A stretch of 31,455 nt of DNA from Bacteroidia bacterium. GTDB lineage: Bacteria > Bacteroidota > Bacteroidia > AKYH767-A > OLB10. A model generated the notes under the pieces. That model made no database searches. It saw only the letters and a list, made by a program, of their open reading frames with translations, and was not told the DNA's origin. The stretch covers positions 1 through 31,455 of the forward strand of contig JANWID010000109.1 of assembly GCA_025450095.1 (NCBI GenBank), in the 5' to 3' direction. Both the position numbers and the translations under genes were made by a program. The number at the start of each line of letters is the position of its first letter. Position 1 is the stretch's first letter. Below, one piece after another: positions 7,608 through 16,472 of the stretch.

Positions 7608-9151
7608 TAGAATTTCGTCATCTTGAAGTTCGTAGATTTATTTTCTTCAGTGTAATTCAACAGATAGAAGCCCGATGTTATTTTTTCAGTATGAATTAAC
7701 GTTTGCATTTCAGACGAAGGTTGTTGATGAAATTGCTTTCCGCTTAAATCATAAATATAAATCATCCCATTACTTTTAGTTCCTTTTAAAAATAGTTCTG
7801 TTTTAAAAGGATTAGGATAAACCGATAATGTTTTTTCGTCATTGATGTTTTCAAATACAGAAAGTGGTGAGCAATTAGTTGAATATGTTAAATTATTATT
7901 TTGAATAAATACCGGGCTGTTAGTAATCGAAATTACATTCGACACTGTTGTTGTTGTGAGAACTGTATCCCAAAAAGCAGGCGTAGGTTTATTTATCATA
8001 TTGCCATTGGAAGAAGGACATCCTGAATTTCCTGATGAATCTGTCTTTATAACAAAAGTATATTTGGTATTTTGAATGGAATCGGAAGTAGCACCTGCGA
8101 TTGCAAAACCATTATCATAAGTAGCACATAATTTCAAGGCATATTGCCAGGAGTATGAGTTTAAAGAATAAATCTTTGACCAAAGTACATTTCCTGCTGA
8201 ATCAAGTCTTAATAAAAATGGTCGTGTAGAAACAGTTAAAGAATCAGATGCGTTTCCGCAAATCGCAAGTCCTCCATCAGACAATTCAATAATGGACATA
8301 GGAATTTCACCAAATGAACTACCGATTTCTTTTGTCCAGATAGTGTCACCAATATTATTCACTTTTATCAGAAGCGTATTCCAGTCATTTCCTATAGAAT
8401 CCGCCATCAAAGCAATGTATGAAGAATCTTTTGTTTCAATAGCCCTTGATGCAATCAGCCATTTATTAGCATGCTTATATGCATGTGAATTCCATACAAC
8501 ATTCCCGGATGAATCAAGTTTTATGAACAAGCTTATTTCGTTACTCAGAATAGTACCGCCATCGAATGTATTAAATCCACCAAGACTGCCTCCAATTTGT
8601 ACGGGACCATAATATTTATTGTAATATATGATATTTCCTGAACTGTCTGTTCGCATTACAAAATGTTTTCCCAAAGGGTTTATTATGCCACCCTGACCTA
8701 TAATAGTCAGGTCTCCATCAGGAGCTTGTTCGATATGGCTTGCATCTCCACTTTGGAAGTAAGTTTTTGTCCATAATGTATCTCCGTTAAGGTCAGTTTT
8801 TATAAGTACCGTTGGGTAGTCAGACCATCCCACATCCCGGTAAGCGGTCATTAAATATCCTGTCGGAATTTTTATGAGGTCGGTAGGTCTTAATAAACTG
8901 TCTCCTTCAAATTTCTTTTGCCAGATATAGTTACCTGAAGCATCCATCTTAAAAATACACGCTTTATTTATTCCCCCTGAATAACCATTCAATAATAAAA
9001 CCAGGCTGCTATCGGATTGAGATAAAACTTTCTCCGGATACCAATAAAAGCTATCTGAGGGAGAAATAATCATTTGAAAAGTATTTTGTGCAAATGCTAC
9101 TTCCGTGAAAAGAATAGAATAAATGATCAGGAATACCTTCTTGCCTTTCAT
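7607..9151 (-). CDS. Propeller-like T9SS cargo protein
   Basis: A 514-residue secreted protein with signal peptide MKGKKVFLIIYSILFTEVAFAQ. The body repeats IKTDxxGDTLWTKxY and DGGxxIxG-type blocks as in the 1715-3271 and 17826-19394 products, with more variation between blocks. A short linker with FWDTVLTTTTVSN follows the conserved KTDSSGNSGC motif. The last ~75 residues are a T9SS type A sorting domain (LSVYPNPFKTELF ... GFYLLNYTEENKSTNFKMTKF). The product should be surface-exposed or released. Promoter at 9158-9187. A second orphan sorting tail overlaps the stop. Confidence 0.9.
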   Translation of the reverse strand: MKGKKVFLIIYSILFTEVAFAQNTFQMIISPSDSFYWYPEKVLSQSDSSLVLLLNGYSGGINKACIFKMDASGNYIWQKKFEGDSLLRPTDLIKIPTGYLMTAYRDVGWSDYPTVLIKTDLNGDTLWTKTYFQSGDASHIEQAPDGDLTIIGQGGIINPLGKHFVMRTDSSGNIIYYNKYYGPVQIGGSLGGFNTFDGGTILSNEISLFIKLDSSGNVVWNSHAYKHANKWLIASRAIETKDSSYIALMADSIGNDWNTLLIKVNNIGDTIWTKEIGSSFGEIPMSIIELSDGGLAICGNASDSLTVSTRPFLLRLDSAGNVLWSKIYSLNSYSWQYALKLCATYDNGFAIAGATSDSIQNTKYTFVIKTDSSGNSGCPSSNGNMINKPTPAFWDTVLTTTTVSNVISITNSPVFIQNNNLTYSTNCSPLSVFENINDEKTLSVYPNPFKTELFLKGTKSNGMIYIYDLSGKQFHQQPSSEMQTLIHTEKITSGFYLLNYTEENKSTNFKMTKF

Positions 9152-9157
9152 AAGTTA

Positions 9158-9187
9158 CAAATTATATCAGACTGTACCTCATTCAAA
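9158..9187 (-). promoter_or_regulatory. Bacteroidetes promoter for the 9151 gene
   Basis: On the minus strand TTTG (9187-9184), a 17-base spacer and TATAATTTG (9166-9158) precede the ATG at 9151. Only six bases separate the -7 element from the ATG, so the transcript would be leaderless or nearly so. The 13 bases GTTACAAATTATA (plus) recur before the related gene that starts at 3271. Confidence 0.6.
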
Positions 9188-9303
9188 TATATTAATACTA
9201 AGTTTCATTTCCAAATCGCTGCTGAAAAACCGGGTCTTGAAACCGTTCGTCAAAAAAAATGGCCGCCCGTCAAATATAATGAGGTGCAGTTACCGATTCG
9301 TAG

Positions 9304-9891
9304 TTATTGTCTGTCCACAATGTAATTCAGTTCAGTTACCCCGGAAGTAAATTGCTGGGTATTCAATAGTTTTAGTTTTATTTTGTCATTGATGTCTGTA
9401 AAAAGTGGAATGCCTTGTCCAAGAATAATGGGATTAACAAATAGCCAGTAGCCGTCAATTAAGTTCAGTTGAATAAGTGAATGTGTTGCTGTCGGGCTGC
9501 CAAAAAGCAGGATGTCTTCACCCGCCTGTTGTCTTATTTCATTTATTCTGTCCGAAATGTTGTCGCTGATAATTTCTGTGTTAGTCAAACGAGCGTCCCG
9601 ATAGCTATCGGGATTCATTGTTTTCGATAAAACAATTTTGTGAACTTTGCTGTACCACTTTGAATGTTCAATGTCGTGTTTGGTTGCTGACGGCTTGTCT
9701 CCTGCGCCAGGCCAGTAATCTTCCATCATCTGGTAAGTTACCCGTCCATATAATGCAGTGTCGCCTTTGCTGATCCGGGTACCGACATAATCAAAAATTT
9801 CTTCATCAACTTTAACCCAGTCGAGTTCTCCATTCAGACCTGCTACAAAACCGTCAAGCGATATGTGCATAAATGAAATTATTTTTCTCAT
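9304..9891 (-). CDS. Dihydrofolate reductase family (RibD C-terminal-like) protein
   Basis: The 195-residue product begins MRKIISFMHISLDGFVAG, the usual start of the RibD-C/DHFR-like family, with GRVTYQMM (substrate-side helix) and ILLFGSPTATHSLIQLNLID (nucleotide-binding strand and helix) in order, then INPIILGQGIPLF-like sequence. The family uses NAD(P)H; the substrate of this stand-alone form is unknown and it should not be named folA or ribD. Residues SKTMNPDSYRDARLTNTEI contain an in-frame palindromic repeat (9596-9613) that adds about six residues compared with the usual SKTL..NT spacing. The site is a surface loop between strands, which may explain why it is tolerated. Confidence 0.85.
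   Translation of the reverse strand: MRKIISFMHISLDGFVAGLNGELDWVKVDEEIFDYVGTRISKGDTALYGRVTYQMMEDYWPGAGDKPSATKHDIEHSKWYSKVHKIVLSKTMNPDSYRDARLTNTEIISDNISDRINEIRQQAGEDILLFGSPTATHSLIQLNLIDGYWLFVNPIILGQGIPLFTDINDKIKLKLLNTQQFTSGVTELNYIVDRQ
9596..9613. repeat. Palindrome family A copy 4, in frame inside a gene
   Basis: TCCCGATAGCTATCGGGA, a perfect 18-bp palindrome, is read as NPDSYRDA on the minus strand within the dihydrofolate-reductase-like gene. At 18 bp an insertion keeps the reading frame. Confidence 0.85.
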
Positions 9892-9938
9892 AAGTTCTGT
9901 TTTTTATTGTTGTCTGTGGTTTGTTACAGTTTTTTTAC

Positions 9939-9956
9939 ATCCGATAACTATCGGAT
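9939..9956. repeat. Palindrome family A copy 5
   Basis: ATCCGATAACTATCGGAT, one central mismatch from a perfect palindrome. It lies in the spacer between the VOC gene and the DHFR-like gene, beside ACTGCTAATGTTT (9958-9970), which also accompanies copy 3. Confidence 0.7.
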
Positions 9957-9961
9957 GACTG

Positions 9962-10080
9962 CTAATGTTTCACCTGTTGCCGCAGAGCGCATGACTGACG
10001 AACATTGCTCTGAATAATCAAAGGCACTTTCAATTTTTGTTTTACTTAGAAGTCGGGCTGACGCCTAAGCCGCTGTTAGC
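9962..10080. other. Candidate cassette-end spacer with inverted GCTAA/TTAGC boxes
   Basis: GCTAATG at 9962-9968 and GTTAGC at 10075-10080 face each other about 110 bases apart. The second box contains the stop codon of the VOC gene. Inner arms are not convincingly complementary, so this is weaker than the sites at 24012 and 27125. Confidence 0.35.
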
Positions 10081-10477
10081 TGTTACCGTTATTTTCTGCA
10101 ATATTTTCATTAAATCTTAATAAATTTCCAAAAGGGTCCTGGATTTCCAATTGCATTGTTTGCCAATTTGTAAAAACAATGTCCTGGATTTTGACTATCG
10201 GATTTTTTTTCGTTAGTTCTCTGTGAAACTCTTTGATATTCTTAGTTTCAACAAAGGTGATTGACTTATTGTCAAATCTTTTATTTTCAGAAAGATGAAG
10301 AACAAGTCCGTTCCTGGAAATTTGCAAATAAATTGGGTCAGTCGGACTAAAGCGGTGTTCCCAATCAATTTTAAATCCAAGTATGTCGAGGTAAAAATTA
10401 ATTGCAGTTTGATAGTCAGCAATACCAAATGTTGGAATTGCTTTAAATTCAAAACTCCTATTTGCCTGATTTGTCAT
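10076..10477 (-). CDS. VOC (glyoxalase / bleomycin-resistance-like) protein
   Basis: The 133-residue product is one VOC unit pair: FKAIPTFGIADYQTAINFYLDILGFKIDWEHRF, then YLQISRNGLVLHLSEN, and MQLEIQDPFGNLLRFNE near the end. The LHLSE histidine and the C-terminal E (LRFNE) or Q/E positions correspond to ligand positions of the family; length is as in bleomycin-resistance-type proteins ("glyoxalase superfamily"). The substrate cannot be told from sequence, and resistance should not be assumed. Its stop codon (TAA) is inside the AGCTAACAG box. A remnant of another VOC gene lies just upstream at 10490. Confidence 0.85.
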   Translation of the reverse strand: MTNQANRSFEFKAIPTFGIADYQTAINFYLDILGFKIDWEHRFSPTDPIYLQISRNGLVLHLSENKRFDNKSITFVETKNIKEFHRELTKKNPIVKIQDIVFTNWQTMQLEIQDPFGNLLRFNENIAENNGNS

Positions 10478-10489
10478 AATACCAGTTCA

Positions 10490-10579
10490 TTACAAATTTT
10501 GTCCGAAAGTCAATAGATTGCTGTCCAGGTCAAGTAAAGCAAATTCTTTTTGTCCCAAAAGTTTTGTTTCTAAATGTCA
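10490..10579 (-). pseudogene. 3' remnant of a second VOC gene
   Basis: A short minus-strand frame reads KLLGQKEFALLDLDSNLLTF and then GQNL before a stop. This is the typical VOC C-terminal strand and turn (GQ-EF-L-D-D-NLL-FG). An in-frame stop lies just upstream, and the other two frames of 10580-10720 give no continuous VOC sequence. It is therefore a degenerate remnant, not an extension of the intact VOC gene, which starts downstream at 10477. The rest of 10580-10722 shows nothing that could be supported. Confidence 0.6.
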
Positions 10580-10722
10580 ATTGGGATGAATTCAAATTCT
10601 GTTGTCCAAAAACGTGAATGTATTGCCGCAATGGGCTTTCGTAAAGTTAATAGAAAAACTAGAATCAGTATCCCATTAAGGATTGGCCGATTTATACCCG
10701 GCAGAATTGGATGGTGGGTACA

Positions 10723-12132
10723 TTACTGGTTATTGATGACCAGTTTCGTTACATATTGGCGATTATTTATATACACCCTTATAAAATAAATTCCGGAAGG
10801 AGGATCATTCAGCCTGATAGCTGATAACCCGGAATTTAATTGCGCGTCAAAAATTTCACTACCGATGGTGTTTGTAATTATGACTTGCGACAAAGCAGGA
10901 ACTTTAATACTTAACTCACCGTTTCCGGGATTAGGAAAAATATCAATTTCCCCGGAAAAAATGTTATTATCCATTATGCCAACGGGGTTTCCTGCCGGAT
11001 TCCGCTTATAATATATTTCCCAGTTGCCATCACGGATATCCTGCCACAGCAGGTGGACGTTTAAGCCCTGCACGGCGACAGAAGGGTGTGATGATTCATT
11101 CAGGTTATTTGTAAGGCGGGTATCGGCTCCCCACGAAATCCCGGCATCTGCCGAAAATTTATAATATACCTCGCGGTTCCCGTCACGCTCATCGTACCAG
11201 ACAAGATGCAGGTTTGAACCCGACGCAATTATAGAAGGGTGATACGATCCCGAAGTGTTATTGGTCAGACGTGTATCAATTCCCCATGTCACACCGCCAT
11301 CCGTTGAGCGTTTATAATAAACTTCAGCATTCCCATCACGTGTATCATACCATACCAAATTTATATTGGTGCCAGACATCGATACAGACGGCGAAAAAGA
11401 TTCAGCCGGGTTATTGGTTAATCTCATATCTGTTGACCAGCTGATGCCTCCGTCAATCGAGAATTTATTATAGATTTCTGCATTTCCATCACGGTATTCT
11501 TCCCAGGAAACATTCACAATGGAATCTGCTGACGAAATTGATGCGAACATGGAAGCAGCAGTGTCATTTGTCAGGCGTATATCACTTCCCCAAGTCAAAC
11601 CTCCATCAACAGAGCGTTTGTTATAAATCTCCGTATTGCCATCGCGTGCATCCTGCCATATCACATTCAGGACGGAACCGGATGCTGTAATTGAAGCAAA
11701 CTGTGAGTGACTGGTATCGGTGGTCAGTCGCATGTCTGCTGCCCATGAAATTCCGCCATCTGCTGAGCGCTTGTAATAAATCTCATAATTTCCGTCGCGG
11801 TTATCCATCCATACAACATGCACCTGAGGACTGGAAACTGCTATGGTTGAAAACCAAGAGGTTCCTGAACTGGTTGTAAGGCGCGTATCTGGTCCCCAGC
11901 TTAATCCCTGGTCGGGTGAGCGTTTATAATAGATCTCAAAGTTTCCATCGCGATCATCATACCATACAGCATGTACCTCCGATTGTGGCGGACCGTCGGC
12001 AGCAATACTTTTATAATTAAAAGGGGTGATAGATACAGCGGGATTAAATGTAAAACGCATATCAGCCAGCCACTGTGCGTGGATATTAACTGTTCCTGAA
12101 ATTATTACCAGTATTAAAAATATTTTTTTCAT
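10723..12132 (-). CDS. Seven-bladed BNR-like propeller T9SS cargo protein
   Basis: A 469-residue secreted protein, signal peptide MKKIFLILVIISGTVNIHAQ. Residues ~20-370 hold seven copies of W-x-D-x-RDGN-x-EIYYKRS, each followed (six times) by DGGxSWxxDxRLTNN and a SIxxSGxxVHLVW strand, period about 51 residues. The N-terminus starts with a half-unit (MRFTFNP...VHAVW) and the array ends with a half-unit (WQDIRDGNWEIYYKR), the usual strand exchange that closes a circular propeller. The SxDGGxSW element is a BNR/Asp-box as in sialidases, but no sialidase catalytic set was seen. The C-terminal ~75 residues are a T9SS sorting domain (DIFPNPGNGELSI ... GIYFIRVYINNRQYVTKLVI). Confidence 0.9.
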   Translation of the reverse strand: MKKIFLILVIISGTVNIHAQWLADMRFTFNPAVSITPFNYKSIAADGPPQSEVHAVWYDDRDGNFEIYYKRSPDQGLSWGPDTRLTTSSGTSWFSTIAVSSPQVHVVWMDNRDGNYEIYYKRSADGGISWAADMRLTTDTSHSQFASITASGSVLNVIWQDARDGNTEIYNKRSVDGGLTWGSDIRLTNDTAASMFASISSADSIVNVSWEEYRDGNAEIYNKFSIDGGISWSTDMRLTNNPAESFSPSVSMSGTNINLVWYDTRDGNAEVYYKRSTDGGVTWGIDTRLTNNTSGSYHPSIIASGSNLHLVWYDERDGNREVYYKFSADAGISWGADTRLTNNLNESSHPSVAVQGLNVHLLWQDIRDGNWEIYYKRNPAGNPVGIMDNNIFSGEIDIFPNPGNGELSIKVPALSQVIITNTIGSEIFDAQLNSGLSAIRLNDPPSGIYFIRVYINNRQYVTKLVINNQ

Positions 12133-12139
12133 TCCCCTA

Positions 12140-12147
12140 CAAATATA
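12140..12147 (-). promoter_or_regulatory. -7 element TATATTTG of the 12132 gene
   Basis: TATATTTG matches TAnnTTTG exactly on the minus strand, seven bases before the ATG. A -33 TTTG at normal spacing was not seen. The rest of the 250-base divergent region 12148-12383 must also hold the promoter of the plus-strand gene; a TTATTTATAACTTG stretch near 12306-12319 is the best candidate for it. Confidence 0.5.
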
Positions 12148-12383
12148 ATCATATTCGCACGAAAGTCTTTTTCTGCCACCCCGATCACTGAAGACACTTT
12201 TTTTTTGCGGATTTTATTCTCAATTTTTACCAGGGTTAAATCCATGACAAAGCTTGTGCCTGCGTATTACCACAAATTTTTGAGGAGTATATGAAATAAA
12301 ACAAATTATTTATAACTTGCATAATCTAAACCCCGTTCGAAAAAAGAGATAGTTACAACCTCATCGTTATAAACTTTTATTCT

Positions 12384-15300
12384 GTGAAAAAACTATACTT
12401 GCTTTGCAACCTCTGTGTTTTTTTTACTGTTTACAGTATCCGTTCTTATGCTCAATGTCCTGAGGTGACTTACGGAGCGTTGGGAAGCTCACTGGAATTG
12501 TACTCATTCGGATGGGCAGGTTCGCAGTATTTTTCTCCCGCTTCCTGGAACAACGTTGGTGTCACTCCGGGCAATCATGGCGAAGAACGCATTGTCACAT
12601 TTACGCCCCCGGCAAGCGCGGTATATGATATTGACGTCAACAACTCTTTTGGCTGGGGAGGGATGGCTGCTCATTGGCGGCTATCAAATAATCTCTGTGA
12701 CTTAACAGGATACCAGTACGCCTATTACAATGTTTATGATCCTGCTCATTTTAATTTTACACTTAGTAATTTAATAGCAGGCAATCATTATAATATAATA
12801 ACATATCCCTATGATTCCGGTGCCATAGGAAATGCGACTCTAACTATAAACTGCGCAAATGCAAAAAATCTTTCCATAACCAATGTTCAAAGCACCAGTG
12901 CTGTATTAAATTTTGATTGCGCATGTCCTAATCCCGTTATCCTTGAATATGGCCCTGCAGGATTCACACCGGGTACCGGCACATCGGGCAATGGAACCCT
13001 GGTAGCAAATGTTACTTCTCCTTATACCCTTACCGGTTTGTCTCCTTATTCATTTTATAATGTTTATCTCCGTTCATCCTGTGGAGCCATTTACACAGAC
13101 AATTCAGTAATCACCTTCCGCTCCGGTATTGATTGTGCCAACGCACCGGTGCTTACCTGCGGATCAACATTCACTTATTCGCATAACCTCGGAGATAATT
13201 CCGGAAACTGGAACATCAATTGCCCTACAACGGCTAATAGTTCCTTCGAGGCAGTTTATCGTTTCACACCCACTCAAACCGGCATGTATTTGTTAACCAA
13301 TTACAGCGGTTCATACTATTTAGGAAACTCAATTGCGGCTTATTACAAGCAAATGGGTAGTTGCGACGCAACCGGCTGGAATTGTATAGGTGCTATTACA
13401 CATCCTCCGCAAGGACTTTCCTTTGGCCCGCTTACAGCTAACACGACCTACTTGTTATACTTTGATGCCAATTCGAATGCAGGAAATACGATCAAGAATA
13501 TACGACTTGATTGTGTAAATCCATGTACAGCTACGATCACTCCGAATTCCAGTATTATTATATGCCAGGGTTTGACAACTACCCTGCAGGCAAATACAGG
13601 TGCTGGTATTACGTATCAATGGTATCGTAATGGTGTGCTTGTCGCCGGAGCTACTTCGTCATCTTATGCAGCATCCACCGCCGGATGGTATTCAGTAGTT
13701 GAAAACACTCCCTGTGGTATCGTTACATCTGATAATACGCTTATTAGTGTTTTTCCCAGCGTAAGCACATCGGTAACTTATAATACTGCGCTCTCCTTTT
13801 GTCCGAATGGATATGTTCAGCTTAATGCCACTCCAAATTACTATGCTACTACTTATCAATGGCAGCGCAATGGAGTAAATATTCCCGGAGCAACCCAGAT
13901 GAGTTACCAGGCGACAGATTCAGGCACTTACCGGGTGCAGGCTTCTGCCAGCTTATGTATTGCTTCGTTTAGTTCTAACGTAACAGTGAACAAAGCCACA
14001 TCGGTAACAGGATTTTATATTGCAAATTCAATAGGTGTAATTTGTCCAGGAGGAAATATTTTGCTTTCATTAAGGAACAGCCAGTCTCTTTCTCCTAATT
14101 ATTTACCAACTCCCGGATACATTTATCAATGGAAGAATAATGGTGTAAATATACCCGGAGCTACCTCCACTACTTACAATGTTACTTCTGCCGGTTCGTA
14201 TACATGTTTAGTTACAGCAACCTGCGGAACATTTACTACTGCTGCCAGGGTAATTACTACTGCAACTTTACCAACCGTATCAATTGCAGCCAATGGGCCC
14301 ACTACGTTTTGCAACAGTTCCGTAAACCTTACCGCCACAATTACGGGAGGCGCTGTGACTACTACATGGAAAAGAAATGGTGTAGTATTTTTCAGTGGAT
14401 ATAGCCAGATACAGAATGCTTCTGTAACAGGAACCTATGTGTGCGAGGTCACCAATACCTGCGGAACAGTTGTTTCAAATGCTATTAATGTTACGGCAAA
14501 TAAAAGTCCTGTGATATCTGCCATTTCAGGCAATATCGGTTTTTGCCGGCCGTCCACAGGAAATGTTTATAGTGTAACGCCACAGGCAGGTGTTACATTT
14601 AACTGGACATTACCAACAGGGGCTACTGTTACCAACGGACAAGGTACGAACTCCGTTACCGTTAGCTTTGCATCCAATGCTGTATCTGGTAATATTTGTG
14701 TAGTTGGAAGTAATGCAGCCTGCGGTGCAGGTACTGCAAGCTGTAAATCTATTGTGCTTCGTACTACTGTTTCAATACCCGGAACTATTACAGGATCAAA
14801 CAGTGCTGCATGCACACTGAGCAGAATTTATTCTATAAGAAAAGTGGCGACGGCCGAATATTACATCTGGACTCCCCCCGCGGGCGCTAAAATTAATGGC
14901 TCTGTAGCTCCATTGCAAACTCCTGATACGGTAATAGTACTACAGTTTGATTCCACTTTTGTTGGTGATACATTAAGAGTGAAGTCCGTGAATTGCTTTG
15001 GCGTTAGTGCTGAACGCAAATTGAAGATTAAGAATATTCTGATGGCAACTCCCGGTACAATCACAGGTAATGTTTATTCGAATTGTAATGGGTACAGCCT
15101 TTATGCCATAGCTCCCGTAGCGAATGCTGTAACTTACACGTGGCGCACAACTGTTCCGGGAGCAACAATAGCCGGAAGTTCATTACCATATACCACCAAC
15201 AATACATCGGTAAATATTCTTTTTGCCAATGGACTCAGCGGGAAGGTATATGTCAAGGCAAATTCAGCATGCCTCAGCAGTGCAGAAAAGAGCCTCAGTG

Positions 15301-15848
15301 TTTATTCAAAACCTGCTGCTCCCACTGTTATCAATGGATTGGCAACAGTATGCGACAGCGCACTGATGGTTAACTACAATACTCCGTTAATCTCCGGTGC
15401 AACTACATATAACTGGACGGTGATCACAGGCTCAACAATTGCAAGCGGCCAGGGAACTAATTCAATCAATGTCAACTTCGGGGGAACAGCCACTATAGGC
15501 AGTATAAAAGTACGTTCTCAAAATGTATGTGCCAATTCAGCATATTTTTCCAAAACAGTTACTGTTAACAACTGTAATCGTTTTATAGATGCAGATGCAA
15601 AAACTGAGCTGCAATTGTATCCGAATCCGTTTTCAACAACTGCTACTTTAATATTACCTGCAGAAACAAACCTGGATGCCTGTGAAGTATCCATTTATGA
15701 TGTTTTTGGAAAACAAGTGCGTGTTATTTCAAAGCCTGAGCAATATACTCTTGAAATTGAAAGAAAAGATATGTCTCCCGGCATTTATTTTATAAAAGTA
15801 ATATCAGGTGGAATGGAAAACCAGGTTGTAAAAATGATTGTGGAGTAA
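12384..15848 (+). CDS. Giant multi-Ig/PKD-like T9SS surface protein
   Basis: The 1154-residue product is the only plus-strand gene. It starts with GTG (no in-frame ATG nearby fits), with signal peptide KKLYLLCNLCVFFTVYSIRSYAQ. Order: an N-terminal domain to ~155 (C-rich, GWGGMAAHW); an Fn3-like domain ~156-250; a second cysteine-rich domain ~252-380; four Ig-like repeats from ~385, ~459, ~550 and ~629 (YQWxRNGVxxPGATSxxYxxxxxGxYxVxxxxxC); PKD-like repeats from ~709, ~797, ~889 and ~979 (PGTITG..C, TYNWTxPxGATIxxGxGTNSVxVxF); and a T9SS sorting domain from ~1075 (LQLYPNPFSTTATL ... GIYFIKVISGGMENQVVKMIV). Likely an adhesin-like cell-surface protein. It is divergent from the propeller gene at 12132. 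Confidence 0.9.
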   Translation: MKKLYLLCNLCVFFTVYSIRSYAQCPEVTYGALGSSLELYSFGWAGSQYFSPASWNNVGVTPGNHGEERIVTFTPPASAVYDIDVNNSFGWGGMAAHWRLSNNLCDLTGYQYAYYNVYDPAHFNFTLSNLIAGNHYNIITYPYDSGAIGNATLTINCANAKNLSITNVQSTSAVLNFDCACPNPVILEYGPAGFTPGTGTSGNGTLVANVTSPYTLTGLSPYSFYNVYLRSSCGAIYTDNSVITFRSGIDCANAPVLTCGSTFTYSHNLGDNSGNWNINCPTTANSSFEAVYRFTPTQTGMYLLTNYSGSYYLGNSIAAYYKQMGSCDATGWNCIGAITHPPQGLSFGPLTANTTYLLYFDANSNAGNTIKNIRLDCVNPCTATITPNSSIIICQGLTTTLQANTGAGITYQWYRNGVLVAGATSSSYAASTAGWYSVVENTPCGIVTSDNTLISVFPSVSTSVTYNTALSFCPNGYVQLNATPNYYATTYQWQRNGVNIPGATQMSYQATDSGTYRVQASASLCIASFSSNVTVNKATSVTGFYIANSIGVICPGGNILLSLRNSQSLSPNYLPTPGYIYQWKNNGVNIPGATSTTYNVTSAGSYTCLVTATCGTFTTAARVITTATLPTVSIAANGPTTFCNSSVNLTATITGGAVTTTWKRNGVVFFSGYSQIQNASVTGTYVCEVTNTCGTVVSNAINVTANKSPVISAISGNIGFCRPSTGNVYSVTPQAGVTFNWTLPTGATVTNGQGTNSVTVSFASNAVSGNICVVGSNAACGAGTASCKSIVLRTTVSIPGTITGSNSAACTLSRIYSIRKVATAEYYIWTPPAGAKINGSVAPLQTPDTVIVLQFDSTFVGDTLRVKSVNCFGVSAERKLKIKNILMATPGTITGNVYSNCNGYSLYAIAPVANAVTYTWRTTVPGATIAGSSLPYTTNNTSVNILFANGLSGKVYVKANSACLSSAEKSLSVYSKPAAPTVINGLATVCDSALMVNYNTPLISGATTYNWTVITGSTIASGQGTNSINVNFGGTATIGSIKVRSQNVCANSAYFSKTVTVNNCNRFIDADAKTELQLYPNPFSTTATLILPAETNLDACEVSIYDVFGKQVRVISKPEQYTLEIERKDMSPGIYFIKVISGGMENQVVKMIVE

Positions 15849-15896
15849 ACTGCCTTGATATAAGGAATACGGAAACGAAAAACTTCAACTTAAAAC

Positions 15897-16028
15897 TTAC
15901 ACATTTTCTGTTTCCTGATTTGGGTTAATAGTTAATGGATCTTTCTTAGTAATAATTTCGTTTGATGTATTTTCAGAATGAGCGCTTGTTTGCTCTTCCG
16001 AATGTTCTTTGTCTGTATTTTCTGCCAT
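15897..16028 (-). CDS. 43-residue acidic, low-complexity small protein
   Basis: A short frame from ATG at 16028 to TAA at 15897: MAENTDKEHSEEQ, then TSAHSENTSNEIITKKD and PLTINPNQETENV. It is rich in E, N, T and S, has no hydrophobic core and is probably disordered. It lies 27 bases after the stop of the membrane protein 16056-16472 on the same strand, so it may be co-transcribed. No family was recognised. The clean composition and codon use argue for a real gene, but its short length keeps this tentative. The convergent space 15849-15896 has no clear terminator hairpin. Confidence 0.5.
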   Translation of the reverse strand: MAENTDKEHSEEQTSAHSENTSNEIITKKDPLTINPNQETENV

Positions 16029-16055
16029 TTATTAGTTGTCGTTACATTAAACATC

Positions 16056-16472
16056 CTAAACATTTTTCAACTCCTGAATTTTACTGGCAAAAGAAATGAT
16101 TACTAAAATACCCATTATTGGTGTTGTTAAAACTGCTAACCAATATCCGCCTAAGTCATATAGAAATGAAACAGGTCCCCATAATCTGACAGATTCAGCA
16201 GTTCCGGATTCTAAACTGTTTAAATCCAAAAGTGTCCAGACAGATAAAATAATAAATGCAATTCCGCCAAGTAATATCCCTCTTTTATAAAAAGTTAATT
16301 TTTCCGTTACAGATGCGTCCATAGGTGGAGCATAAACTCTGTCCTCACCTCTTGTAACTTTAAGCTGTTTAAAACAGGAGTAAGATTTATAAGAAAAAAA
16401 AGAAAGGAAAATGATTCCGAAAATAATTCCAAAGGTGTCCGGTTTATTGAAGGCAAATACGATTAGCAACAC
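16056..16472 (-). CDS. Small membrane protein, unknown, uncertain start
   Basis: The product has hydrophobic segments at about 1-8 (extending upstream), 12-27, 48-63 and 108-130, with the charged stretch KQLKVTRGEDRVYAPP between. No family was recognised. The first usable start in the open frame is GTG at 16472, but the frame remains hydrophobic for another 16 codons upstream (RQYLLLLGWIYALLVV). It then reaches ATG-AAA-TAA at 16529-16521. The ancestral start was probably that ATG, and a stop at codon 3 now interrupts it. The gene may therefore be damaged, or it may initiate at GTG. Confidence 0.6.
   Translation of the reverse strand: MLLIVFAFNKPDTFGIIFGIIFLSFFSYKSYSCFKQLKVTRGEDRVYAPPMDASVTEKLTFYKRGILLGGIAFIILSVWTLLDLNSLESGTAESVRLWGPVSFLYDLGGYWLAVLTTPIMGILVIISFASKIQELKNV

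Noticed and set aside
10076..10477. Bleomycin resistance gene
   Set aside because: The fold family includes resistance proteins, but most members are not; nothing in the sequence shows drug binding.
10574..10789. Plus-strand frame of 71 residues in the 10478-10722 spacer
   Set aside because: It has no recognisable domain, overlaps the end of the T9SS gene on the other strand and coincides with a VOC remnant on the minus strand.
10723..12132. Sialidase
   Set aside because: Asp-box (SxDGGxSW) repeats are present, but the arginine triad and the other catalytic residues of sialidases were not seen, so no enzyme name is given.
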